Origin: Sabellastarte sp. h YS-2021
Taxonomy: Eukaryota > Annelida > Polychaeta > Sabellida > Sabellidae
Assembly: GCA_964017235.1 (NCBI GenBank)
Contig: OZ024929.1
Coordinates: 114,313,793-114,377,792, forward strand
Length of the DNA: 64,000 nucleotides
Direction of reading: 5' to 3'
Positions 34,345 to 45,897 of this stretch are shown here, in pieces. The translations under genes and the position numbers were made by a program. Positions within the stretch are counted from its first letter, which is position 1. The number at the start of each line of letters is the position of its first letter. Below the pieces are notes generated by a model, which had not been told where the DNA came from, searched no databases, and was given only the letters and a program-made list of their open reading frames with translations.

Positions 34345-36185
34345 GCTGCTCATTTTTACCCCACTGCCCTTAAGGGCTGTTGGGGTATTGTTTTCACCCA
34401 TGGTGTCCAGATGGGCGGGCGGGAAAAGCCCAGAAAAGTTTGTAAGGTGTAGGAAATTGATACTTGTTAGCGACAGTGGTTAGGGGGTGTAGATGTCCTG
34501 TATCATGGTGTGACTATGATTTGGCCTTTGACTTTACCAGTGACCTTGAGTTTGAAAATCTTGCCCGGGCTATATCTCGGAAATTGTAACGTGTAGCAAG
34601 TTGATACTTGTTAGGGACATTGATTAGGAGTTGTAGGTGTGCAACATCATTGTGAGACCTTGATTTGACCTTGCTGTAGTGACCTTGACCTATAAAATCT
34701 TGCCCAGATTATATCTCGGAAACCTTTAGGTGTAGGAAGTTTATACTTGGTAGGGACACTGATTAAGGGTTGTGGGTCTGCAATGTCATGGTGTGACCTT
34801 GATTTGACCTTTGACCTTGCCATATTGACCTTTACCTATTAAATCTTGTCCAGGTTATATCTCGGAAACCATTAGGTGTAGGAAGTCGATACGTAGTATG
34901 CAGTGATGCTTCTACAGTGCAGGATACGCGATATCTCGAGAGTATCAGTACTAACCTGGGCACTGATCGTTTCGCGAGAATCCTTTAATTTTATCATCAT
35001 GAAGGCTATATTTGGTCGTTTTTTTCAGTAAAAAATGTTATTTCACATGAATACGAAGCGGATACTACAGTTTGAAAGTGGATGATGCAAACATCAGATA
35101 CTAACAACAATACAATACTGTTGAACCAGTTCATACAGCATGTCTGTTACCTCATATCTTCTCATGGATATTAATGAGTTGGGTGCTATGGCCATGAGTT
35201 CTCAAGTTTAAAGTGTTAGATCTTTGTTGAGGCTTGCATTTTATAAAATATTGCTAGAAAACCCCAATTGAAATCTATGACCTCATATCTTCTCATGAAT
35301 ATTAATGACTTGGGTGCTATGGCCATGAATTCCCAAGTTTAAAGCATTTGATCTTTCATCGAGGTGCTTCTATTTTAAAAAATATTGCTAGAAAAGTATT
35401 GTTATAGCATTTGATATTTTTTATCCAAGCAGTGATCCAAATAAGTAACAAAATTTAATGGGATCTAAGTTGGATCAGGTTCCATCTTCTATTTTTTTCA
35501 CGAAGATCCATACAGTAGCATTTGTATAATCCTGCTAACAAACATACAGACAAATGCTTCTGAAATTAGTCACACTTTGGCGGAGGTACAAGTTTCCATT
35601 TTTATTGACCAAGCCCCAACATTTTTCGGACATGGGGGGGGGGGGGGGGGGGGGGAACTGCCCCAACATTTTCAACACTGGTATGGACATTGATTAAGGG
35701 TTGTAGGTGTGCAACATCATGGTGTGACAATTTGACCTTGCCGTAGTGCCCTTGACCAATAAAATCTTTTCTGGACTATATCTCGGAAACTGCAAGATGT
35801 AGTAAGTTGATACTTGGTATGGACATTGGTTAGGGGGTTGTAGGTGTGCAACGTCATGATGTGACCTTGATTCGACCTTTTGACCTTACCGCAGTGACCT
35901 TGACATATAAAGGGAGGGGTAGGGTAGGGACTTTAGTTAGTGGTTGTAGGTGTGCAATATCATGGTATGACCTTGATTTGACATTTGAGCTTGTTGTTGT
36001 GACCTTGACCTTTAAAATTTTGCCTGGGTGATATCTCAGAAACTATAAGAAGAGAAGTGGTAGAAAGGTGTAGAAAGTTGATTCTTGGATGGATCATTGC
36101 TTGGGGGTCCAAGTATACTAAATCATGGTGTTATCTTTAACCTTGGCTCTTCCAAAGTTTGTTTACCCATAATTGATACATATTT
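34345..36185 (+). repeat. Satellite alpha array (element G), interrupted
   Basis: The left edge is a hairpin TACCCCACTGCCC TTAAG GGCTGTTGGGGTA (34358-34388), like the 5' ends of the Helitron-like families. Alpha units run at 34430-34905 and resume at 35680-36180 (TTGATACTTGGTAGGGACA, GACCTTGATTTGACCTTTGA, ATATCTCGGAAACC). In between (34907-35680) is unrelated DNA with two ~125-bp units of the repeat also seen at 8.2 kb and a 22-base G run (35634-35655). No right end was identified. Confidence 0.6.
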
Positions 36186-36327
36186 CTCTAATGGCAAAGA
36201 TATATGGATTGTTATAAATGAATTTTTATATGTACTTTTTACACAATTGTGCCATTTCTATTGGTAGCTTTACTTCAATTAATAAATTTTACAGCTTCAT
36301 AATTTACAGACATATTCTCTCTGAAAC

Positions 36328-36493
36328 ATTTTATTACGCTACAATAGCTTACCATGTGGGACTTAATGCTGTTCTCGGGTTGCCACACCCGGGGCCAACG
36401 TCTTAGAAAAAAAGACAGTTCTTGTTAGCCACCGGATATACTGCTAGTTGTCGTCACGTGATAACCTCTGACCCCTCGCCCTACTTTCTCGTT
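36328..36493 (+). repeat. DIRS left inverted terminal repeat
   Basis: ATTTTATTACGCTACAATAG then the 147-bp conserved arm, from GCTTACCATGTGGGACTTAA to CCTACTTTCTCGTT. It matches the right repeat in reverse complement with two substitutions. Confidence 0.92.
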
Positions 36494-36876
36494 GGCCACT
36501 CGAATTAACAATGCCTTATTTTACAAGGAATATTATTTCATTTTTACAAGGATATACTTGTCGTTGGATATGGAAACTATATCAGTTTCTTTATTTTACT
36601 ACATAGAATCACATTTCGATGTCTTTTCATAGTTCAGATAAGTATCTTTACTATATTTTACAACTGAAGTCCACTTCCGGTTTCTCGTTGTAAAGCAATA
36701 GCGACTCGTTCATGGGGTTTCTAATACAGGATATATACGTATATATGCCTGTCAGTAAAATAAAATAAAATATTTAACCCCTATCTGCTTCATTATTTGA
36801 CCATTTTTAGGGTTTAAAAGTGTATAAATGTAACACAAACGAGTCCTTGTCAAGTGAAATCATCGAAACCACTTCC
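36494..36876 (+). other. DIRS leader, left part, with a diverged repeat unit
   Basis: No ORF of note. A unit (TATATGCCTGTCAGTAAAAT ... TATTTGACCATTTTTAGGG, about 36735-36835) recurs at about 40650-40745 and 40850-40940, on the far side of element A. This supports the view that those segments were once contiguous DIRS leader. Confidence 0.6.
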
Positions 36877-37309
36877 GTTTTTATGTCAGCTGACTTGTCA
36901 GTCAGCTGACATTATGTCGTCACTCTGCGGCGTGGGCGTACACGCACGCGTCCGCGTCCGCGTGAACAACTTCTCCTCCAAAACTACAAGGCTTAGAGAC
37001 GTGCTGTTTTTTTTAAAAGATACCTTATCTATCGAGGATGAAAAATTGTTCAAGGCATGCAAATCTGTCTGTTCGTCTGTTTGCTAGAGACATTACAAGG
37101 GGGGTACCCCCACCAAAAGTGTGAAAATTTCAACACTTAATCACAATTTTCTCAGTGACTATTGCAGGGATTTCTCTCATATCTTGCATATATGTACTAG
37201 GCCAGAGGTAGATTCTCTTGTGTGAGTATGAGACCTGGATCTGTCTTACTTTTTTTTTAATAAATTTTTTTAATAATTTTTAATGCATTAAAATTCATGA
37301 AATCATGCA

Positions 37310-39345
37310 CAAAATCATTTATAACTTGAAAACTGTTGCATCTAGAGCATTTTGTTAAAATATGTTATTCAGCTACTTTTTTCATAGCTACAATATGGTG
37401 AGTAAGTTGGGTGCCTGTCTCAATAGCTAAGTGAGTAATAGCTACTTTTGGGCTTTTCAGTAACTTCCATCATGAGTAGAATCACTTGTAACTTAAAAAC
37501 TATTGCATTTAGAGAATTTCGTATAAATATGTTATTCAGCTACTTTTGGGTCAGCTATAACATAGTAAAATTTTAGACCTGTAGCTCATGGCATAGCTGA
37601 GTAATAGCTACTTTTAGGTTATCACTGTTGAGTAAATCGCTTATAACTTCAAAACTATTGCATTTAGAGAATTTCGTATAAATATGTTATTCAGCTACTT
37701 TTGGGTCAGCTATAACATAGTAAAATTTCAGACCTGTAGCTCATGGCATAGCTGAGTAATAGCTACTTTTAGGTTATCACTGTTGAGTAAATCGCTTATA
37801 ACTTGGAAACTATTGCATTTACAGTATTTTGCTTAAATATGTTGTTCACCTACTTTTGGGTCAGCTATAACATAGTAAAATTTCAGACCTGTAGCTCATT
37901 GCATAGCTGAGTAATAACTACTTTGAGGTTCTCACTATTGAGTAAATCAGTTGTAATTGCAAAACTATTGCATTTAGAGAATTTAGTATAAATATGTTAT
38001 TCAGCTACTTTTGGGTCAGCTATAACATAGTAAAATTTCAGACCTGTAGCTCATGGCATAGCTGAGTAATAGCTACTTTTAGGTCATCACTATTGAGTAA
38101 ATCAGTTGTAACTTGAAAACTGTTGCATTTACAGTATTTTGCTTAAATATGTTGTTCACCTACTTTTGGGTCAGCTATAACATAGTAAAATTTCAGACCT
38201 GTAGCTCATGGCATAGCTGAGTAATAGCTACTTTTAGGTTATCACTGTTGAGTAAATCGCTTATAACTTGGAAATTATTGCATTTAGAGTATTTTGTTTC
38301 AATATGTTATTCACCTATTTTGGGGTCAGCTATAACATAGTGAAGTTCCAGACCTGTGACTCATTGCATAGCTGAGTAATAGCTACTTTGAAGTTCTCAA
38401 TGTTGAGTAAATCACTTGTAATTTGAAAACTATTGCATTTAGAGAATTTAGTATAAATATGTTGTTCAGCTACTTTTGGGTCAGCTATAACATAGTAAAA
38501 TTTCAGACCTGTAGCTCATGCCATAGCTGAGTAATAGCTACTTTTAGGTTATCACTGTTGAGTAAATCACTTATAACTTGAAAACTATTGCATTTAGAGT
38601 ATTTTGTTGCAATATGTTATTCACCTATTTTGGGGTCAGCTATAACATAGTGAAGTTCCAGACCTGTGGCTCATTGCATAGCTGAGTAATAGCTACTTTG
38701 AAGTTCTCACTGTTGAGTAAATCAGTTGTAATTGGAAAACTATTGCCTTTACAGAAATTTGTGCAAATATGTTATTCAGCTACTTTTGGGTCAGCTATAA
38801 CATAGTGACATTACAGACCTGTAGCTCATGGCACAACTGAGCAATAGCTATTCTCAGGCACTGACTGTTGAGTAAATCAGCTATAACTTGAAAAATATTG
38901 CATTTGGAGTATTTTGTTAAAATATATTGTTCACCTACTTTTGGGTTAGCTATAACATAGTGAAATTACAGACCTATAGCTCATGGCATAGCGGAGCAAT
39001 AGCTATTTTCAGGTTCTCACTATTGAGTAAATCAGTTGTAACTTGAAAACTATTGCATTTACAGTATTTTGCTTAAATATGTTGTTCACCTACTTTTAGG
39101 TCAGCTATAACAGAGCAAAAATTCAGACATGTAGCTCATTGCATAGCTGAGTAATAGTTACTTTGAGGTTCTCACTCTTGAGTAAATCAGTTGTAACTTG
39201 AAAATTATTACATTTAGAGTATTTTGTTAAATATGTTATTCACAGACGTTTTGGTCAGCTATAACATAGTGAAATTGCAGACCTCTATGTCATGGCATAG
39301 CTGAGCAATAGCTTCTTTCAGGTTCTCACTGTTGAGTAAATCATT
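37310..39345 (+). repeat. Satellite beta array, 155-bp units
   Basis: GTTGAGTAAATC landmarks at 37627, 37782 and about 37937 give a 155-bp period. Each unit has GGGTCAGCTATAACATAGT, CAGACCTGTAGCTCATGGCA and GCTGAGTAATAGCTACTTTT. Around 13 units. Confidence 0.9.
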
Positions 39346-39349
39346 GTAA

Positions 39350-40310
39350 CCAACCTGTAGGAAATCATGGGCTGGGAATCTGTTAATATGGTCCGATTTG
39401 ACCTTGGAACCCTCCTTCAAGGTCAAATGAGGATAGCCAAACATAAAAGTGCTTATAACTCGCTTATTATTGGTCCTAGAGGTTGAAATGAAAACCAACC
39501 TATGGAAAATCATGAGCTGGGAATTTTTTGGTGTGGTCGGATTTCACCTTGGACCCCTCCTTCAAGGTCAAATGAGGATAGCCAAACTTAAAAGTACTTA
39601 TAACTCACTTATTATTGGTCCTAGAGGTTTCGAATGGAAAACCAACCTATAGAAAATCATGGGCTGGGAATCTTTTGGTGTGGTCGGATTTGACCTTAGA
39701 CCCCTCCTTCCAGGTCAAACGAAGATAGCCAAACTTAAAAGTACTTATAACTCACTTATTATTGGTCCTAGAGGTTTCGAATGGAAAACCAACCTATAGA
39801 AAATCATGGGCTGGGAATCTTTTGGTGTGGTTGGATTTGACCTTAGACCCCTCCTTCCAGGTCAAACGAAGATAGCCAAACTTAAAGTGCTTATAACTTG
39901 CGTATTATTGGTCTTGGAGGTTTGGGATGGTAAACCAACATATAGGAAATCATGGGCTGGGATTCTTTTGGTGTGGTCAGATTTGACCTGGGACCCCTCC
40001 TTCAAGGTCAATTGAGGATAGCCAAACTTACAATTGCTTAGAACTCGCATATTATTGGTCCTACAAGTTTGGGATGGTAAACAAGCTACAGGAAATCATG
40101 GGCTGGGAATTTTTTTGTGTGGTCGGATTTGACCTTGGACCCCCTCCTTCAAGGTCAAACAAGGATAGCCAAACTTAAAAAGTGCCTATGACTCACTTAT
40201 TATTGGTCCGAGAGGTTTGGGATGGTAAACCATCCTAAATTCTTTGGCTGGGAATCTTTTGGTATGGTCAGATTTGACCTTTGGACCCCTTCTTCATGGT
40301 CGAACGAGGA
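39350..40310 (+). repeat. Satellite gamma array inside element A copy 2
   Basis: Six units of 147-150 bp with GAAATCATGGGCTGGGAATC, TTTGACCTTGGACCCCTCC and TCAAGGTCAAACGAGGATAG. Beta sequence resumes after it (ATTACATTTATAGTATTTC). ORFs on both strands are repeat artefacts. Confidence 0.88.
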
Positions 40311-40593
40311 TATTACATTTATAGTATTTCTTTAAATACTTTTAACCTACTTTTTACACTTAAACAATTACCTTGTTACTTTATTTCATAATACCATTTG
40401 CAGGGCACAACTTTTTTGTCCTTTTCTTCTGTCAGCTTCGGAATATCTTTCGAACATGCTGTTCAGTTACCATTTACTGTATTTCTGTACAGCCCTTTCC
40501 CTAATAATTATGCTTTCCTCTCATTATCACCATCACAAATCAAAAACATTCAGTCAGCTGACACAGTGCCCGTTCACGGGCACTCTCCTCTTG

Positions 40594-42373
40594 TTTATCG
40601 AGACAGCATTTCTTGCAATTTGCACGTCTCGTGTTGGTAGTTTATATACAGGAATATATGCCTGTTGAAATAAAATAAAATAAATTTTGCAAGGGTTTAT
40701 CCCCGTTCTTCTACTCTATTGGTCCATTTTAAGGGTTAAAATATGATATAAAGCACGATTCTAACTTGGGGGAATCCTCGGGGAAACCCCTGTGATGACG
40801 TCACGTCTAGACCGCATGTGCCGAGAGATGCGGTTTTCTTACAGTACTTTTATAAATATAAATAAAATAAAATTAAATTAAATAAAACATTTTATCCCCT
40901 CTTTCCTGTATTATTGACCATTTATAATGTTAATACTTAAATAAACAGGAATAGAATCCTTCCTCAAATCGTCTAGACTACGTGTTGCTTTAAACTAAGG
41001 TAACCTCGGTTTCCCGTTATTTTAATCATATTTTAATTCATCCAGTTTTATAATATAAGAAATATTATACTTATTTTTAGATTCTATGTTATTTAATTAA
41101 ATTCTGTGTAATTACTGCTTTCCTTATCTCACAACTAGCCCTACCTGCAGTGAGGCGGGTGGGTCAGGTGACCTTGTGTCACTGTTGATTTACTTACGTA
41201 AATCCAGTTGTGTAGTTCCTTCAAAGAAGGAAAGGCAAAGCTTACATGGAAGCTTAATTTAAGGAAAGCTTACATAGAAATTATAATATCCAACTTTTCT
41301 CCAGGGTGGATCAGATCCCTGCTTAAATCTGAACCCAGATAAGATCTTAGTTCATCCGAGATTTTAATGCACCCGAGAATCGGATGCAGTATTTTTATTG
41401 CATCTCTCGGATCATCTAATCTGAAATCCAATGCTCGGTTGATTGTATGTAGATCTGATCCTCGGATGATCGGATCATCTAATCTGGTGTTCGGATGATG
41501 ATTCCAGATCAGAACACTGAACAATCCTCACACACTCACCAAAAAAAAAAAAAAACTTGGACTAATGGTTCACCAGCCTGGCAGTAAATATCACTTATTG
41601 GAGGCTTGGGTCAAAGTCCAAGTCCTCAAGCCCAAGAGGCCTTCTAAACAAGGTCCTTCATTCAGTCCTGGCTCTGTATTTTTAGGGAAGTAGGTTGCCT
41701 GACTTCACCCTAACCATTTTTTGAGGACATTGAAACTTAGGCAGTTTTTTGAACCTCCCTACCCCCAGGGAATTTATGCCTAGATCCTCCACAGTCTGGA
41801 CTCTGAATGATGTACTAGGCCAACAGGAACTTGGGCCATTTAATTTCCCTTAAAATGGAACAACCTTGTTTTGAATACAATTACAAGTTTTCAATTTTGT
41901 ATCTCCCTAGGGGCCTCCTTGGGTAAGCCCCTCTTCCCCTTCTGGTCAACAAGAGTTGAGCTTCAGGCTGCTCTTCACTAGGTTTTTTTCTGAATGCAAC
42001 CTGGTTATATATATGTTAAGACAGTAGCAAGACTACTACCAGACAGGTCAAACTCAATTCCATGGTGCATATAAGTAGTCAGAAGGGGTATGGTGAATTC
42101 AGGTGAGATACTGGATCTTTAGATCTTAAAGTTCCCCATTCACAACTACTTTAGGAGGGACAGGAGTCCCTCATCAAGGCACCCGTCATAACTCTTAGGG
42201 TTTAGGCCCTATTAATCAACCCTTTCCAATTCCCCATATCTTGAAGCTCCTACAGGAACCACCCCAATGGGGGTCATTCCATCCCTAGCAGTATCCACCG
42301 TTTTCCCCAGGTAGGGATAAATCGAGTAGCCGAGGCTCCAAGGTCTTTTCGACCCACTCCAGGGGACGAGGGC
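40594..42373 (+). other. DIRS leader and probable decayed gag region
   Basis: After element A the DIRS leader continues (two more leader repeat units at about 40650-40940). From ~41560 the plus strand reads as short protein-like blocks broken by many stops, as expected for a decayed first (gag-like) ORF, but I recognise no motif. The segment 41330-41510 is rich in CGGATGATCGGATCATC-type short repeats. No intact gene. Confidence 0.45.
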
Positions 42374-45300
42374 ATAAAAACCCTTCCCCCCCAATGACTC
42401 CTCCAGCCTCACTCAGTCCACCAGTAGGAGTTCTCCTCTGTTCTTTCAGTACTGGCAAACAAATCCTGTCATTCTTTTCAATCCAAGTCCAGTCAGACTC
42501 CTGACCCGGTCAGAATACAAGGCCCTTCAAAGACCAAGTCCTGGCCTCTGTATCCAGTCTCTTCTGTCAAAGAACGCAATAGAAAGGGTGGAAAATGTAA
42601 AATCTCTCGGGTTTTACAGTCGCCTGTTCCTAGTACCAAGCCTCACCTAAGGTGGAGGCCAGTCATAGACCTAAACAGGCTCAACACTTTTCTACACGTA
42701 GAAAAGTTCAAAATGGAAACTCCAGAGTCCATCAGGACCTCCCTGATTCCAGGGAAGTGGGTATCGTCGATAGATCTGTCGGACACTTACCTACACATCC
42801 CCATCCATCCAAACTCAAGGAAATACCTAAGGTTTTGCTACAAGTCACAGGTGTTCCAATTCACCTCCCTCCCATTCAGACTAGCCACAGCCCCCCAGGT
42901 CTTTACAATGATCGTAAAGGAAGTGAAACTAATGACCCTCTCTAGAGAACTCAGAATTCACCAATACCTGGACGACTGGCTGATCAGGTCCCAGTCTCAG
43001 GAGGAAGCCCAAGTGAACACACAGGCAGTGGTAGACCTAACTCAGTCCTTGGGGTGGATAATAAATCAGGAAATATCAGAACTGAAACCTACTCAGGTGT
43101 TTTTCGTTCATGGTCTACGAATACCACCTAGATTCAGCCCTTGTAAAACCCACTCAAGAGAGATGGCTCAAACTTCAGGATTTTATCCTATGACTCAAGT
43201 CAAAACGTGCTTTAACTGCAAGATGTTTGATGTCTCTAATTGGGTTGCTAGCCTCAACGGAGAAACTGGTCCCGGAGGGACGCCTTCACATGAGGCCCTT
43301 TCAGTTTCATCTCAAGGAGCATTGGAGATATCCTCAGTCGCTGGACAACCACCTTCCTTGGACAGAAGCCATTGCAGCCCACCTAGATTGGTGGCAAAAT
43401 CCCTCAAACGTGATGAAAGGTGCAGACCTTCATCCCAAGACCACAGTATCCAACTCTTTACCGACGCCTCAAACGAAGGTTGGGGTGCTCACTTAGACCA
43501 AAATTCCACAAAGGGTCTGTGGTCAGATCGGGAAAAAAGGCTACACATAAATGTCCTAGAATTGAAGGCAGTCTCCCTGGTCCTTCGAGACTTCAAGGAC
43601 CCGTGCCAGAATCAAACAGTGTTAGTTGCGACGGACAACTCAACAGTGGTAGCCTATATCAACAAACTAGGAGGAACACACTCAGCAGAGATGTGCGCTC
43701 TCCTGTGGAAGATCATGACCTGGGGCCATCACTACCTCATAACATTGAAAGCCAGGCACGTTCTAGGGTGCCTGAATGTGATGGCCGACCTACTGTCCAG
43801 GTCCAACCAAGTGCAGTCAACAGAATGGTCTCTGCACCCACAGGTGTTCAAACAGATCTGCCAGAAGTGGTTCACACCTCATGTAGACTTATTTGCCACT
43901 CACCTGAACCACAAGCTCCCACTGTACGTGTCTCCTATCCCAGACCCAAGGGCCTGGGACATAGATGCTCTAAACATAAACTGGACCAACCTCACGGCCT
44001 ATGCATACCCTCCTACGGCTCCAAAAGATCAGGCAATGTTATTGCCTGATCATCGTAATAGCCCCAGGCTGGCCAGGGATGCCCTGGTTTTGGGACCTAG
44101 TGCAGCTCTCAACAGAGATCCCTCTACAACTCCCAGTGTCAACGACCCTACTCAAACAGTCCCACAGGTATGTGTTCCACAACAACCCCCAGCACCTGAA
44201 CCTCCACGCCTGGTGTCTAGGAGCGGACAACTCCAAGATCAAGGCTTCTCTGTGGAGGTGGCAGAGAGAATTGCTGCCCCTCAGCGGTCTTCAACAAGGA
44301 CCATTTACAAGTCAAAGTGGGCCCTATTTGAAAAATGGTGCAGAGAAAATTTGGTGGATTTCTCCACTCCATCTGTGAAACAAATCTCAGATTTTTTCAT
44401 GTACCTGTACCAAGACCTAAACAGGCGCCCCTCGACCATTGATGGTTACAGGACTGCAATCGTTGACACTTTGGGCCCAACGGCCCACCATATTGCACAC
44501 AATGCAGACCTTCATAGGTTACTCTCCAGTTTTCACAGGGATCGTCCAAAAAGTTCCAGAAATCTTCCTAAGTGGAACCTTTCTGTTGTTCTCAATGAGC
44601 TCACAAAAGCACCCTTTGAGCCTATGAAAAACCCAGACCTCAAACATCTTACCCTCAAAACTGCTTTCTTGCTAGCTTTGGCCTCCGGCAAGCGCCGCAG
44701 CGAAATCCATGCCTGGGTTGCAAACAAAGTATCTAATCTAGGCCAATGGGAAAAGGTTGCCTTGTTCCCTTCTTCTGATTTCATAGCCAAAAACCAACTA
44801 GCAAGAGAAGGTTCTCAAAGTGTATCTCCGGTGACTATTCCTGCTTTGACTACCATTGTAGATAGACAATTTAAAGAAGACAGGACCCTGTGTCCGGTAC
44901 GGGCCCTGAGGTATTATCTGGACCGAACCAAAGACCTGAGAGGGTCTCGTTCCCTCCTTTTTATCTCCTTCAAGAAAGGACATACCTCAGACATCAGACC
45001 CGCTACTCTCTCTTCCTGGTTGAAACAAACCATCCTACTTTGTTACAAACAAGCAGACCAACAAGCCTTGGACTTGTTCCAAGTTAAAACTCATGACATC
45101 CGGGCCTTCGCGGCCTCTAAGGCCTTTTACGGTGGGGTATCGGTGGACCAAATCATGCAAGCTTGTCACTGGAAAGCTCACAACACATTTACAAATTTTT
45201 ACCTAAAAGACCTTACTTGGTCGGACACCGACAACCATATGTATTTGGGACCCGTAGTGGCGGCACAACAAGTCCTAGATCCTTCCCCTCAGACCAGTTG

Positions 45301-45406
45301 TCCTCGGAAAGAAAAAGGGGGGGGGGGGCACATCCGCTACAACCAAGTCTTCAGGAGTCTCTCCCAGGATCTAGGTATTCCTTTACCTTCAAGATGTTAC
45401 GGGTAA
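42374..45406 (+). pseudogene. DIRS pol: RT, RNase H and tyrosine recombinase, multiply frameshifted
   Basis: RT block GFYSRLFLVP is in frame 0 (about 42609-42640). Then WRPVIDLNRLN, SIDLSDTYLHIP, FTSLPFRLATAP and the catalytic YLDD (residues 85-88 of the 897-codon ORF from 42713) are in frame 2. RNase H has FTDASNEGWG (D251), LELKA and TDNS. A DLFAT/YVSPIPDPRAWDIDAL linker follows. The recombinase has SGKRRSEI (first Arg), HDIRAFAASKAF (His-x-x-Arg), CHWKAHNTFTNFYL (His/Trp and Tyr). Two stretches, ~43125-43435 and ~44010-44240, have their homology in frame 0 instead (GLLASTEKLVPEGRLHMRP, with a TGA stop at 43191; and IRQCYCLIIVIAPGWPGMPW). So the long ORF is partly out of frame and about five single-base shifts are needed. 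Confidence 0.9.
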
Positions 45407-45437
45407 GGTCATTTTTGTTTTTCAGTTATCAAGTAAT
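45407..45437 (+). other. DIRS sequence left of element B
   Basis: Short DIRS segment after the pol stop, ending at the insertion point of element B (GTAAT|TGTATCCCC). DIRS sequence resumes at 53042 (TTTCTATTAAGG). Confidence 0.6.
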
Positions 45438-45539
45438 TGTATCCCCGGACAAAAGTCGGGGATACTTATGCCCCTGTTCCACCAAAAGATTAAGCCCCGA
45501 TCCTGTCGGCGACCCTTAATCGTGGACAGTCGGTGGGAA

Positions 45540-45870
45540 AATAACAAAAATGGGCGGGAATACTGGGTCGGTACTCAAGTCTGGGATTAAGAACAGATCG
45601 TCCCCAGGACGCCTCAGGCGGCCGCAGACAGTCCCCAACTGGTCTGGGACTAAGAACCGACTAAGCCAGTTTTCAGGTCGGTTTCAACCATGATCCTGTC
45701 GTACACATACCGACTGGGTCCCAGGACACCTCAGGCCTCCTGGGACTAAGCCCCGACTAACCCACGATTAACTACCGGCGTCCTCAGGCGTCCTCAGGCC
45801 TCCTCAGTCTTCCCCAGACCAGGATCCCCGATTATTGTTTTCCAAACTTGCTGGATATTCTGGGTATATA
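45540..45870. promoter_or_regulatory. Harbinger left subterminal motif cluster
   Basis: Repeated CTGGGATTAAG / CTGGGACTAAG (about 45581, 45643, 45738) with CCTCAGGC and CCCAGGAC words between them. A TATATATATA box (45868-45877) lies ~45 bp before the transposase start region. Such subterminal repeats are plausible binding sites for the element's own Myb/MADF-type protein, as known for Harbinger elements; here this is inference. Confidence 0.5.
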
Positions 45871-45897
45871 TATATAAAATTCGCGATCTAATCATCA

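Larger units (their letters stand above)
36877..40593 (+). mobile_element. Helitron-like element, family A, copy 2 (complete), nested in DIRS
   Basis: 5' hairpin TGTCAGCTGACTTG ... CAGTCAGCTGACA (from 36884). The subterminal repeat TGTCAGCTGACT is mirrored perfectly by AGTCAGCTGACA at 40552-40563. Then a hairpin with an 8-bp stem AGTGCCCG/CGGGCACT and a CTTG end (40590-40593) before T. The body is ~13 beta units (37310-39345) followed by ~6 gamma units (39350-40310). The gamma stretch has no family E ends, unlike copy 1. Confidence 0.8.

Noticed and set aside
41270..41524. 84-codon minus ORF rich in RLDDP
   Set aside because: Comes from short GGATGATC-type repeats in the DIRS leader; orientation opposite to the element.
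43420..44049. 209-codon ORF overlapping DIRS pol
   Set aside because: Third-frame shadow of the RNase H region with no own homology.
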